The notes under the pieces: model-generated
The model's database searches: none
What the model was told of the DNA's origin: nothing
The model's input: the letters and a program-made list of their open reading frames with translations, nothing else
Source of the DNA: Dichetophora obliterata
Lineage: Eukaryota > Arthropoda > Insecta > Diptera > Sciomyzidae
Direction of reading: 5' to 3'
NCBI GenBank assembly: GCA_963920525.1
Contig: OY986438.1
Coordinates: forward strand, 215,994,396-216,058,395
DNA length: 64,000 bases
Part shown: in pieces, positions 1 through 11,680 of the stretch
Layout of the letters: each line of letters starts with the position of its first letter
Position numbering within the stretch: position 1 is the stretch's first letter
Program-made: the position numbers and the translations under genes

Positions 1-3000
1 TTTTTGCAAATATTTTTATAAAGTATTTATTTCAAAACAAAACTTGTTTTTATTTATTTTTACAACTGATTAAGAGATTTTTTGGTATATAATTGAAATT
101 GGCGCTTTTGCGTGATGTAGGGTTAAAATTATTTTTTACTTTGCAGTGTGTTTGAAGTTGGTATTTTTTTTTTTGTCAAAAAGTTTTTTTAATGTTTGAC
201 GGCGATTGAATGAAAAACGGTTTCGTTGTCGTCATATGTACTACTCGTTGTTTATTAGAGTTTTGTTCAAGACTTAAGTGCGTGTATGCAAGCTATCCAA
301 ACAAACCGTTTTATTATGGTACAAACCGAAAAAAGTTCATATTTTCGCACTTGGCTCTGGTTTAATTAGCATAAACCGAAACAAAAGCAGACAAGATTTA
401 ACGACTGCCATTCGATATGATAGATTAAAACACACACACGCACTCTCACACACACGATAGTATAGCAGGCGGATTCTCGACACTATTTACATAAACAGAC
501 GAAAAGTGTAGCAAATCGTACTCGCATAAATCATTTAATCTACTCCTTTTTTAATGCGCTGGCAACGCAGCACTTGTCTCTATCTAAATTAACGCCGCAA
601 CGCATAGCTGAATATATAACTAGTAGCAACCCTTTACTCTGAAGTTGGCATCTCTGCAAACGGATTTCTGCTAATGTTGTTGTTTGCAGTGCATTTGCGC
701 ACTTGTAGAACATTTAAATAAATTAGCATTATTCTGTTCAATGTAGAACAATTGAAGAATGAAGGACGAAGAAAATAAGCACATTAACGTCTTTATTAAA
801 AGCTCTGTTGATAAACTGCAAAGAAATAAAAGACAATTTCAGATATTAAAATAAACGTTTGCTTTTTTTGGCTTGATGCTTTGTACTACGGAATCATGGT
901 AAGGTTTTGCCACAACTATTTTTATGGTGGATTAAATATAGCCTGCACTACGCATTCACGCGTTCGACGCAATCCAATTAAAAAGCATTTAAATTTCCAC
1001 CTTGAGCGTCAAAAGAGCTTTTGTTGTTTTTGATAAAAGTGCAAAAGGCGGAAACGGAAACTCATTCCGCTTATTCGTTTTAATTTAAAGGTATTTAAGG
1101 CAATCCATCATAACAGACGAGATGCAACCTGATATGAGCCACGCAATCTGTTATGCAATCGCTGCCGTCGAGTTGAGCTAAGCCCCCTGCCGAGCGTTAT
1201 ATTGGTGGGTCGCAAGGGACCAATTCTATCGCGATGAGATGCTTTTTCGATCGCACGGATGAGGATTAGGCAAGCTAGGCCAATGCATCGGATTTGATTG
1301 CGCTTCATTTCGCTATATTTCTGGTAGCATTAGTGGTGCGCAGCGATGATGATGGTGATGGTGTTGATGTTGGTGGTTGCTGGCATCACCCAAGGCGGCT
1401 GTAATTGAGCAGGGAGGGTGTCACTCATAGATTCAGTGTGTCATTCATTTCTTCGTTCAGTTGTGCGATTCGGAACAATTCTTAGAGAAAGAGCAACTTA
1501 CACTTCCTAACCAACACCAACAACATGTATAACAACAATGTGCTTGGCTTTGACTCTACGCTTGACTTTGAACACTTTGGTTGCCGCTGAACAGAAGGCG
1601 GAACAAAGAGCGGAAAATAAAACTACGCGCCGCCGTTAACATCGGGAAATAAGGGTGACTACGTCCCCTTTTGCGTCAATTGACAGTGTGGGGTGAGATT
1701 ACGCGATGACAAACGCGAATCTTTTCATTTAGCGAACTAGTCGTGGGCTCTTCGCCACGTCCTCAGCTGACTGTCCGTCTGTCTGGCTGGCTGATCGACC
1801 GTCGTCAAGGGTCTTAAAACGATGATTAGGTTGTTATTTTAATTTGCCCATTGATATGTTTGTAGTTGTTGTTGTTTTTATTTTGTTGTGTTTCTGGTTC
1901 GATGAGGTTCGTTTGCGTTGTTGGATGTTTCGAGGGTGTTTGTCTATTTCTGAGTCTTTGTGCTGCATTGTGGCCTTGCTACTCGGCATCCTTTATGCCA
2001 CTATTGTTTTTTTGTTTTTGGCGCGTAACAAGCTTTTTCAATGTTCCAACTCTCATTGTTGCTCGTTTTCCCGAACGGGATGTATGTATGTATGAACGGG
2101 CAGGGGTGGCAATGAGTAGAACTATGTATTTAGAAGATTCTTCTTCCTGCTTGTGCCGTCTTTTGTCATCACGCGTTCAACTAGGTGTAACGTGTTGGCA
2201 ATTTGTCAGCGATTTCGTTGCAGCGTTTAGCACTAAAGCGAACACCAGAGCCCACTATTTAAACAGGGTGCAGTTACATAATACACAATTGGGTTCAATT
2301 AGTAAATTGACTTTTAACGCTGCATTTGTTAAAATTAATGCGACAACAAATGTCAACATAATTACAACAGCGCCAAGTCAAGTAAAACTTCCTAACTGAA
2401 GTATTTGAATGATTTGTAAATATAGTTGAAAATAATTTCGTTAGTTAAATTAAAGAGTCTCCACGAATAACGTTGTAAGCAAAAAAATTATAAGTTTTTC
2501 GGAATTGAAAAAAATCCTTTTTAATGGCGCACTTAGAAGAATTGGATTTTAATTTCCTCTATATTGGTGTAAGAGTTGTAAGCAAATGTGCCTGTATAAA
2601 AAAAAAATATCCTCCTTCAAGTCAGAACATTTTTAACGGTAGTAAGAAAAAAAAAACATGTTTGATTCGTTTGTCGCTTACAACGTCTGATCAAATAATT
2701 GGATATAACAGTCAGTATATTCCAACAAAACATTTTGAAAGTTTTTATTGCCTTTGCCAAATACTTGCTCAAAAACCAATGAGCGATTACATTCTGTTTC
2801 CAGTAATGTAGACCGTAATGCCTCATAACACTTTTATATGCGTTTTTTTAGTTTACCGGTGTTCATAGGCGTCAAAAGGATTTTTTTCTAGGGAGAGCCA
2901 AAAGCATAAAGGATTCCAGAATGCGCATAAAGAAAATGTAAGCTATGTTCCTAACTCTATTTTCTGAGATTTTTGGTACAAGTTTTGTAAACATGATACG

Positions 3001-4058
3001 CACACTACACCGGTTGACAGATGCTTGTACTCATAACAAAATCCAGTATATTTTAAAGATGGGATTTCAATGATTTCAATAATTTTTTTGCAAAAGCATA
3101 TAGTCTTATATGTTAAATTTAGTAAATAATGTGAGTCTCCTTGATTATTTAACTATAAAATGGAATTGCATCATTTACTATTAAGCCTCCAAGTTTTTAA
3201 CTCAAATAAGAGTACAAAAATTTCTCAATATTAAACAATTTTTTTTATATACTGAATATACGAAAATTAGTTATAAGACCTACATATGTATTTAAGCGCA
3301 TCCCGGGGAAAATTACCGATTTCAGCTATTTCCTTGGGATGACCGATTTGTTTTTTTAAGAATGAGTTGATGTCATTAGAAAATTCTAGAATGTTGAGGT
3401 GAGGCAAGAACATAAAGATATGAGGAAAAAAGACTTAAAAGTGCAACACTAAAAAGCCAAATACTTTTGACTCGTACAAACTGAAATGAGAAAAGTTGGC
3501 TTATGTATTTTTAGGAATATTTATACACTTAGGTTTTGACGAATTCAAGCTTTTTAATTTTTTAAATATATTTTTAATAAATTCAAACTTCTCCCTAACA
3601 GTCGGAAGTTAAGGTTTTGCATTATATGTCCCGAAACATTTAATCTACCAGCATTTTGGTTCGCCTTGCATGAACCACATACTAAGGAAAATATTTTTGA
3701 CCGGGTCTCACACCACATTGACACAAATCCACTTATATCTTCCACGAATGATTTACAAAAATTAATTTTTCTCTGAATTCAAAACGTATGAATAAGTATG
3801 TAAAGAGGTACATGTATATGCAACTATAAAATAAAACTAAAAATACATGCACACAAAAAAAAATAAAAATTCTATTTGTTTATATTACATTAAGAACGTA
3901 GGTGAGACCAATAAGAAATTTGATTAATAATAATATATACATTTTTTCATGAAAATATTTAAACGCCAATCTTCGTAAGTTGGAAGTAAATTTGTTCAAA
4001 ACCTTCTCGACAAAAGCGGTTTTGAACTCCGTTTTGATTGTCCTGTGTATACTTAACA
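1..4058. other. Unannotated sequence, no supported gene
   Basis: I find no coding region, RNA gene or terminal-repeat element that I can support. A CA-rich stretch lies near 430-457 and a GATGATGGTGATGG-type run near 1345-1380. About 900-2400 looks less AT-biased and less repetitive than the following kilobases, and so may be single-copy DNA. The longest open frame here (1866-2399, plus strand) is rich in C, F and L in a low-complexity way and has no recognisable domain, so it is not called. Confidence 0.6.
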
Positions 4059-4060
4059 TA

Positions 4061-4423
4061 CACGGTTAAAAAATTTTGGACTACTTCTTAATCCCAAATT
4101 TGGCTTAAAGAAATTTGTAATCCAAATAGTACTAGTTTTTAATCCATACTTAAGTTTAGTTTAGCTGGGTACCCACGTTTCTGAAAATAACTTACTTGCA
4201 TTCATAATGATGCAAAACAAGCAAAACCTTGTTATCAACTGAGTTGGACGAGCGGATAAGGTGTTAGATAAGCACATCAGAGGACGTGTGATGAAATCAT
4301 AAAATGTTCAGAGTAGTTGTTTATTTTAAGTTGCAAATTTTAAAATTTTCCTTGAATTAAAAAGTAATAGTTTTTTGGTTTATCCAAAAAAGTTTAAAAT
4401 TTAGTCCAAGAATTTTAACCGTG
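4061..4423. mobile_element. 363-bp MITE with TA target duplication
   Basis: The left end reads CACGGTTAAAAAATTTTGG and the right end, reverse-complemented, reads CACGGTTAAAATTCTTGG; both continue into ACTA. TA dinucleotides lie directly outside at 4059-4060 and 4424-4425, as expected for a Tc1/mariner-type insertion. There is no coding capacity, so it is a non-autonomous element. A lone similar end (TTTTTTACCGTG followed by TA) occurs near 20741-20753, which suggests that the family is repeated. The superfamily is inferred from the TA duplication only. Confidence 0.75.
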
Positions 4424-4425
4424 TA

Positions 4426-6122
4426 CATAAACCTGTAAAAGTTATATCAAAGATACATGATATCAAGAATAGACACATTTTTTGATTTAACGTCTACCAT
4501 TTAAACAAATTTCTACCATATTATTATTGTAAAATTGCTTTGAAAACTTGCAGAAAATATCAACAATCAGTTGTAAGTCTGAACATTTTTTAATATTTAT
4601 AGTTCATAGTGAACGCTAGTGAACGATTTCTAAATATAAATAAAAGTTTAAAGTGCTAATATTAAAAAATTTTCAGGCGTACGAAATGATTATATAAAAA
4701 ATATAAGAAATCTCCCTACTTGTGGACCGCCCATGCCGGTGTCCAGTATTTAATGTCTTGAGAATACTCAACCGCTTCCGAAGTGTATTGTAATGCGCTC
4801 TGTAAACTAGAAGGTATGCGATTATTTAAGTTGTTTTATGTAATATATAAAATTGTTTTTGCAATTTTCTGCATTACTTACTTATAAATGAATGTTTTGC
4901 TGGGATTTATTTTGAGTTCATTCATCTTTGTGAAAATTTCTAGAACGGAAACAGCTTTTATTGGTGGTGAAAATATCCAGTTATATGTTAAATGCTTCCT
5001 ATAAAATTTCTTTATACAAATATAAAAAATAAAAATATTGGTCGCTTAGTCCTAGAATAGACTATGACAAACACAAGTTATTTGTTATGACTTATAATTG
5101 TGTACTGCAAATTTTGAAGAAATATAATATAAATATTTTGGCAATATTTTAATGGTCGAATATCCGCGATTTTTCGAGAAAGTTTTTCTTCTGTTATCCA
5201 GGTTGTAAATATAATAAAATCTACTAATAGACTCTGATGATAGTCGGAATTGTATAAAGATAGATAGTTCTTAAATTGAATGAAATATTGAAAATCAAAA
5301 CTTACATCAGGTGAAGCAATTTGATCCATTAAACTCCAGCCATACTCAAAAAAGTTTCAACTCATTCTTTTAAAGCCATATTGCTTAAGAATATAGTTTA
5401 TATTGTAAAAATGTAAGCTCAAAGAGCTATCAAAGTTAAAGCTACATCCAATTAAAAAAAAAAATATAGCTGATGGATATCCTTTTAATGACTATTAACT
5501 AAATTTGGATATTGTTTTGAACCACAAAAATGCAGTTATTTCAACGCTCTAAATCTTCTCCCATCAACGCATACGCAAATAAGTTAAAGTCTGGAATTTA
5601 ACTCATTAGCGCATCAGATACTTCGACAAAACAAAACAAAACAAAGCAAACAACAATATGGTTATTGCCAGTCATAAATTGTTGGCGCTGTGTAAATAAA
5701 TAGCTCATCAAAATTTTTCACGATCTACCTCAACATCTCAGCGTACGTAGGAAGCACCAAAAATAATACGGTGTAATAATCATAAATTAGTTTATGAACC
5801 TCGTAACCTTGCCCTTCTTCTTGTTTCCTTTTCTTCGTAATTTTTTCATCGCTTACGTCTTCTCCAGCTTAGTCATTCATGTGCTATTCAATAAAATCAA
5901 AATGAAAGCGAAAAAAATTGATAAAAAACTCGAAATAAGGGAACAGAAAAAGTTCTTCGTATTCGAATATATTTGAAATTCAAGAAACGAAAACAACATT
6001 GACTTCAGCGACATCCTTCCAGGCGACGGACGCTGCTGTAAGTAAACAAACTGAAATAAATATGAATTCAACTACAAATTTGACGCACCAACACAAGCAT
6101 GTGTGAGTGTAAGTAAGTATGT
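4426..6122. other. Unannotated AT-rich sequence
   Basis: No gene is visible. An ACAAA/ACAAAAC microsatellite-like run lies near 5626-5655. Open frames at 5078-5329 (minus) and 5794-5976 (plus) are short and low in complexity, and were not called. Confidence 0.6.
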
Positions 6123-6155
6123 CCCAGCAAAAAATGTATGGATTAATACCGAAAT

Positions 6156-6379
6156 GGAGCAATGAAGGAGTAATGACTTGTTCATCCATTTGTAGTAATA
6201 AGCGAGCAATCAACACGTGTTCACTATTTTTTGCCAAAATATGTATTAATTCTTCGAAAGTAGGTAAAAAAACATGTTGATACCTCCTTTATTACTCCAG
6301 ATGGAGCAATGAAGGAGCAATGACTTCTACGAAAAGAAAACGTTGTTACCTCCTTTATTACTCCAAAGGGAGCATTATA
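6156..6379. repeat. Left GGAGYAAT motif array
   Basis: Copies of GGAGCAAT/GGAGTAAT and the reverse complement ATTACTCC are interleaved. Around 6283-6318 they form an imperfect palindrome (CTCCTTTATTACTCC, four bases, then GGAGCAATGAAGGAG). The arrangement recurs about 55 bp later at 6349-6377. Such subterminal clusters are typical of transposase binding regions, but that role is inferred. Confidence 0.65.
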
Positions 6380-6582
6380 GGACGCATCAATGCAATTTTG
6401 ATTTACTATTTAGAGATTATTCTTGCCATAACTGTTAATTGTTATTCTTAACTTGAGATGTCTTTGCTTTGAGTTTACATTTTTTCTCAGTTCACGCTTT
6501 GTCTTCAAACTTAAAACACGTGTTTTTCAAGCATCGTTAGTGCGTACCGGTACAGTAGTAATTTTGCAATAATTTATAAAAA

Positions 6583-7528
6583 ATGTGTGAAAATCTGTTT
6601 TCTAAGCGACATTTCAAACGATTAGTAAAAAAAGAAATTGAAAAATTCTCAACTTGTAATCCGGAGAATATTTGTTATCTAGAGACATCGAAACCAAACG
6701 AATTTCAGCATTTATTAAATGAGGATAGCCAAAGTGAAAATGTTCATATTAATAATGATCCAATATAATGATCCAATAATGATCCAATAATGGCACAGGT
6801 AAATAGATTTAGTCTGCTAAAATTAGTTCTTGTAGCATCAATTTTATTTTCTTTTTCTTATAGAAACAAGTGATGAAACTAGTGAAGCAATAAAAAATAT
6901 GGAAAACAAAATCGATCGTCTCACAATTGAAGTCGGAACATTAAAACAAATTATGTGCAAACAGACAGTTTTAATGGAAGAGCTTGTTAAAACCTTACGC
7001 CCAACTTGCAAGGACCTACAAATTTTCCCAATTAATTCTATACAGGAATTAAATTCGGCAGAGCACCTGATTGAAACCAAGCCTGATTCAGAAGTGGTAA
7101 CACTGTCTCATTTCAAATGCAGTAAGCAGGTGCTCAAAGTTGTTTTTTTTATATTAATTTTTTACAGATTTCTTATATGAAATCCCGGTTTTGCAAAATG
7201 AAACTTGAAAAAGCAATACCTATAATTTTTGGCGACAACATTTTGCTCAAAGTTAATTGGGATGGTACGAAGAACAAAATAGCTTTAAACAAATATAAAT
7301 TGTTTAACTTTTTCTTTTTCGGTAATTGCTTCATTTTTAATACCATATTTTAAATATTAAACTCAATGCTATCTTTCTTTTAATTTTGTTGCAGAATCAA
7401 TAAAAGAAGACTTTACAACATATGGGGATTTTGAAAAATGTGTTAAACTGGCCTTTCGAAAATGCAAGGCTACTTTTTACCGAAAGACTTATTGCTTAAA
7501 ATCCGCCCCGAATCCGCATTCTTCTTGA
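6583..7528 (+). CDS. DUF4806-like protein gene, four predicted exons
   Basis: Predicted exons are 6583-6733, 6864-7096, 7168-7321 and 7395-7528, giving about 223 codons. Introns 2 and 3 are 71 and 73 nt. They begin GTAACA and GTAATT, end in pyrimidine-rich TTTACAG and TTGCAG, and keep the frame (phases 0 and 1). Exon 2 encodes a coiled-coil-like stretch (ENKIDRLTIEVGTLKQIM) followed by LQIFPINSIQELNSAE. Exon 3 encodes FGDNILLKVNWDGTKNKIAL. This order of coiled coil, FPI..I.EL segment and NWdGtknKiAL segment resembles the DUF4806 family, whose function is unknown; the match is by eye. Exon 1 is the weak point. A 65-nt intron from GTAAAT at 6799 would be of more typical size, but it leaves an in-frame stop at 6766 created by AATGATCCAAT micro-repeats. 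A GTGAAA donor at 6734 keeps the frame. AATAAA lies at 7728. Confidence 0.55.
6751..6796. repeat. AATGATCCAAT micro-duplications at end of exon 1
   Basis: Three near-contiguous copies of the 11-bp unit AATGATCCAAT precede the GTAAAT donor candidate at 6799. The unit is not a multiple of three and carries the first stop of the exon-1 frame. The array either disrupts the gene or lies in intron 1. Confidence 0.7.
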
Positions 7529-7548
7529 ATATTTAAGTTAAAAATGAG

Positions 7549-7705
7549 TCATTATTTACTTAATTTAATTTATTTAATTAAATTTAATTTAAATTAATTT
7601 CATTTCATTCCATTTAATTTCATTTCATTCCATTTAATTTCATTGAATTCATTTACATTTAAGTTTATTTCATTTTATTTATTTTCATTTAAATTTAATT
7701 ATAAC
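7549..7705. repeat. ATTTA / CATTTCATT low-complexity tract
   Basis: Short ATTTAATTT, CATTTCATTC and similar words alternate over about 150 bp just after the stop codon of the DUF4806-like gene. This is simple-sequence DNA. Confidence 0.8.
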
Positions 7706-7797
7706 GTGGCCTTAAAAACTTCAAAGAAATAAATAGAATACTTTTATTCGTTTTTATAAAATACCTAATTTTCATTAGTTGTTCCTTCTAGAGTAAA

Positions 7798-7977
7798 ATG
7801 GATTACTCCTTTTGTGTTCCTTATGGAGTTAAAATGGATTACTCCTTTTGTGTTCCTTATGGAGTTAAAATGGATTACTCCTTTTGTGTTCCTTATGGAG
7901 TTAAAAAAGATTACTCCCTCTGCCATCTTTTCAGAGGCTTAAAGGTATACTCCTTTTGTTCTCCGTTCGGAGCTCAA
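7798..7977. repeat. 36-bp tandem repeat, three perfect units plus two decayed
   Basis: Units start at 7798, 7834 and 7870, with period 36 and identical sequence; more diverged units follow to about 7977. Each unit carries GGATTACTCC and CCTTATGGAGTT. Because 36 is a multiple of three, the array reads open on the plus strand as a 12-residue repeat (MDYSFCVPYGVK). That open frame is probably a by-product, since the array belongs to the right GGAGYAAT motif cluster. No promoter or splice context supports translation. Confidence 0.85.
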
Positions 7978-8116
7978 AATAAGTGCTCGCCCGTAATGAC
8001 ATGCAATGTTAAAAAGGAGTACAAAATGCATAAGGCTCGGAGGTTTGTGGAGTAATCCATTACTCGCAAAGGAGCGATCCAAGATTAATCTTTGGATGAT
8101 CCTATTTTTTACTGGG

Positions 8117-11100
8117 GTGTTAAGAGTTGCCGCTGATTTAAGAAGATGCCTGATAATACATACGGATGTTTTTTGTATCTTCGTTTCGTAGCCTGTGTGA
8201 ATGTGTATCAAAGTGTTAAGCCATGCAAGTGTTTCGGTGAGGCTGTATGAGTGTGTACTTGCACGAGCCAAGAAAAAGTTTTGCATTTTTAATTTCTTCA
8301 CTACAAGCTAGGATCAGCTGATTTCCGTTGATGTATTTGGTTGCTTTAACGAGGAAAAGGAGCATAGATTTTAATAAATGTTGATGAAGTTGTGTTGACA
8401 GTACATCGTGGAAGTCGATAGGTGCTACTGGTCGCACCTAAAACAATTTTTGCTCTTAATTATCTTATTCAAAAAAGTTTATCTGAAATAATTATTATTC
8501 AATTACTGAAATTTATTGTAAGCAGTTTATTAAAGGACATTTAAAAATACAAACGTGAAGTATGTAAAAAGAGCAAAATATGAAAAAGTTTCTCTCGAGA
8601 TATCTCTACGCATGCGCGAACAAAAAAAAAAGTGTGTAAAAAGCATTTCTGATGGATGCTGAGGACATACGAGATTTGAGGAGTTCAACGAAAAAATTTT
8701 AATGATTTCCGAAAAAAGGTTTTTTATTTTAATCAAAATCTGTTGAAGGCTATAAAAACTGCTACTTTGTATTTAGGTGCTCCTACTGGTGGTATAACTC
8801 TCTTTTCATCTCTGTTTCCATAAGCTAGTTTAAGTCAAACGTAAAATATCCATGACAGACAGTGTTGCCAGAGTGAAGTTATATTTTTTGAATATACATT
8901 AGTACATGTACACTTAAGATTAAATACAAAATTAAAAAAAAATAAAATTAAGAATTTTTAATTGATTCGCAACATCTACATTCTGATGTTCAAAATGAAC
9001 AAGTGATGAAATGTATAAAACATGCAATAACAATAGAGTTCAGCTACTACAGCTTTTTCGCACTTTCTCCGCATTAGATCATCTTAAGAACCAGCCCAAA
9101 TAACATTAAAACATCTCAATAAGGCCATTCACAGTTCGAAATCACGGTCTGCAATTTGTTCGAGCTGCTATTTGTACGCCAATTTACGAAAGCGTATTTT
9201 GCTTTGTTGTTGTTTTGCATACAAATGCAAATACGCAGGCACGCGTAAATAAAAGCAGCCCTTTGACGTATTTTTTAAAACCTCGTATTTTTATGTTCTG
9301 TCTACAGCCGCATAATCACATACATCACAGGGTTGCACAATCTTTTTATACGACAGTCACATGGCGAGGTGCTCACAGTTTGAACAATAACAAATGCTAT
9401 AAATACGATTTGTTAAAAGTACACTCAAACCGTGAATAGCCCTAATGATATCGATAAGAGTGGTCCAAAACAATCCAAAATGAGAAAAATTTACCCACCA
9501 TAATATGGGTTGGGCTCAGGGACAACACAAGACATAACAACTAACCATGCGTTTACAGAGTAGTAAGTAGTACAAGTGTTTAATTGGCATCACATTGAAG
9601 TTTTAAAATAAAGACAAAAATGAGTTATTTCTAAAAATTCTAAGCTCACATGACGATATAAATGAAACATATCTGAGGCGTATTTTATATATGCAATTTT
9701 TTTACGCAAAAAATATTTACAATACATTGATAATTAATTCTGAGAAATTATAAATTAAAATTGTGTATTATCAAAATTAAAGCAAAAAATTAATTGAAAA
9801 AATTCTTGCCGTTAAAAGAATTGATCAAATTTTAATATATCTTAACTTAATGTTTTCAAGTAAGTAAAAAACTTCAATTCAGTAGATCGACTAGAAATGT
9901 CAACCTTATCATACCATTACATAATCTTTTGAACCCAAGCAGACTTTTTTTTGTCACCGCGATTAGAATATAGAATATAGCCTTTGAGAATCAAAACTAT
10001 CTCAAATAAACACAACTTTAAGCATGAACTTTTTATAATAATAAAGCAGTTTTTAATAATTTTATAAGATATTGTCATAGTTTTAAGTAATATTTAGTTG
10101 TTGTTTATTACATGTTGATATTTTCATACTTCTAACTGCATTTAAAGGATTCTGTCTTACATGTGAATATTGTTTTTAAATAAATTTATATACAATATTA
10201 TTTGTAATTAGATGTAAGTGAGTCTACCTAACCCATTCTGTGAATTAAAAAAAATAAGTATGTGTGTGGCCGTGTATCTTAAAACTATAAAAATTTTTAG
10301 TACAACTACGTTTTCATAAATCATCGTTACCTAAGAATGCGAAAAAATCGGATTTAAAATCATTATTTAAATTTTCGATGCAAATATTTCCGCTGTTTTT
10401 ATATATATTTAACTTGAATTTTTTTGTTTAAAAGTCCAATCAAAGGACTAAAAAAAGTAGTTTGAACTGTACCGTTAGAATAGTGTATATATTTTTTATT
10501 ATAAAATATTTTTAATTTTTATTAAATAAGTTACTCAAAAGTTGTTTATGTGGTAAAACAAAATCAAATAAAAATTTCATTTCTGACAATCTTCCATGTG
10601 ACAACATTCATTTGCAAAAACTCTTATAGTTTTTCTAAACTATTTTTGTCCTCAAAACATAAACATAACATAACCCCTATATTGTTTTGGCCACATTTTT
10701 TTCTAAAATGTTGTTTTTATAATTTTTACAAAATGGTCAAGTCTCAAAAATCATTTATGTATGTGAAAAATAACCCCAATATCAAATCAAAAATTATGGC
10801 TAAAAATCTATTTTGACGTACAATCAATCGACTATCTATATATATACTAAACAAACATACCTAGATTTTATTTAAAGCTATTGAATAGATTTTTAACTGA
10901 TCGGAATTTAAATGAAATTAATTTTGGTCTTTTAAGTACACTCTAACAAAAATTTACGAGAGCTAACTACAATAATTGCTGGCAACTGATTGCCTTCATT
11001 TATTGTCGTTAAATTCCATAGCGCAAAATTATAAATATTTATCGTTAAATTGCTACAATTATTTCTTTCGCTCTCTTGGAAAACTCTTTTCTAAATTATT

Positions 11101-11380
11101 TCTTCCAATCTTGTCTACGCTTATAAAAAAAAGCTAGAAATGTGTGAAGTCTCTCAAGTAAGTTTTGAACATGGCAACAACAACAACTCTGTATAGAGTC
11201 AATAACTCAGCAGAAGGCGCTACTATTTCCTACTTCAGTAGGGTTGACAAATCTACTGTTTAAGTTGTATATAATTGGACACTTGTTCGAATAAACTCTT
11301 CGAAATCATATGACGTTAAAGCAGAGGTGTTTATTTAAGGGCAAGCGTAAAATACCGCTGCTGGAGCGTTTTTAGGAGCA
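8117..11380. other. Unannotated sequence with one dispersed repeat
   Basis: No gene is supported. A TGCTACTGGT-containing word occurs near 8423 and a related GGTGCTCCTACTGGT word near 8775; no clean element could be bounded. The interval includes repeat B copy 1 (10275-10820), listed separately. Confidence 0.55.
10275..10820. repeat. Dispersed repeat B, copy 1 (interrupted)
   Basis: It shares ordered blocks with 15480-15700: CATCGTTACCTAAGAATG, then CCGCTGTTTTTATAT, then ATGGTCAAGT, then ACCCCAATATC, then TTATGGCTAAAAA. The middle blocks are about 320 bp apart here but nearly adjacent in the second copy, so this copy probably contains an insertion (about 10400-10718). No coding potential or terminal repeats were recognised. 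Confidence 0.6.
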
Positions 11381-11680
11381 TCTAAGCGAGAACACGCTGA
11401 AATAGTGTGAAAAGTAGAGAAAATATACATATTTTAAGACTCTGAGCGAAAACACGCTGAAATAGCGTAAAAAGTTGAAAATATGCATATTTTAGAATTC
11501 TCTGAGCGAAAACACGCTGGAATAGCGTGAAAAGTAGAGAATGTACATATTTTAGGGCTCTCTGAGCGAAAACACGCTAAAATAGCGTGAAAATTAGAGA
11601 GATATACATATTTTAAGACTCTCTGAGCGAAAATACGCTCAAATAGCGTGAATAGTAGAGTAAATATACATATTTTGGAA
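11381..11680. repeat. 60-bp tandem array, five units, each with a hairpin
   Basis: Units begin TCTGAGCGAAAACACGCT (the first is TCTAAGCGAG) at 11381, 11441, 11501, 11561 and 11622, so the period is 60-61 bp. Most units contain CACGCT, about five bases, then AGCGTG or a one-base variant, a perfect or near-perfect 6-bp stem. An ATACATATTTT block follows the stem. Related CGCTG and AGCG words extend on both sides. It is not a CRISPR array, since the whole 60 bp is repeated and no unique spacers exist. Confidence 0.9.

Larger units (their letters stand above)
6123..8116. mobile_element. Putative inverted-repeat element carrying a DUF4806-like gene
   Basis: The outer ends match in inverted orientation: CCCAGCAAAAAAT at 6123-6135 and, on the minus strand, CCCAGTAAAAAAT from 8116 to 8104. 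Inside both ends lie clusters of GGAGYAAT and its reverse complement: 6156, 6167, 6291, 6303, 6314 and 6357 on the left; 7802, 7838, 7874, 7910 and 8048 on the right. ATTAAT also occurs just inside each end. The roughly 1.4-kb interior contains the spliced gene described below. No perfect target duplication is seen: the flanks AAGTATGT and GTGTTAAG do not match. The boundaries are therefore tentative. Alternatively, a host-like gene could simply be surrounded by local satellite repeats. Confidence 0.5.

Noticed and set aside
1866..2399. 177-codon open frame
   Set aside because: Low-complexity C/F/L-rich start, no domain, overlapping another frame of similar quality; typical of chance frames in T-rich DNA.
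7798..8055. Repeat-containing 85-codon frame as a real protein
   Set aside because: The frame exists only because the tandem unit is 36 bp; it lies in a motif array and lacks start or splice context.
11381..11680. CRISPR-like array
   Set aside because: The whole 60-bp unit is repeated, without unique spacers, and the sequence is eukaryotic.
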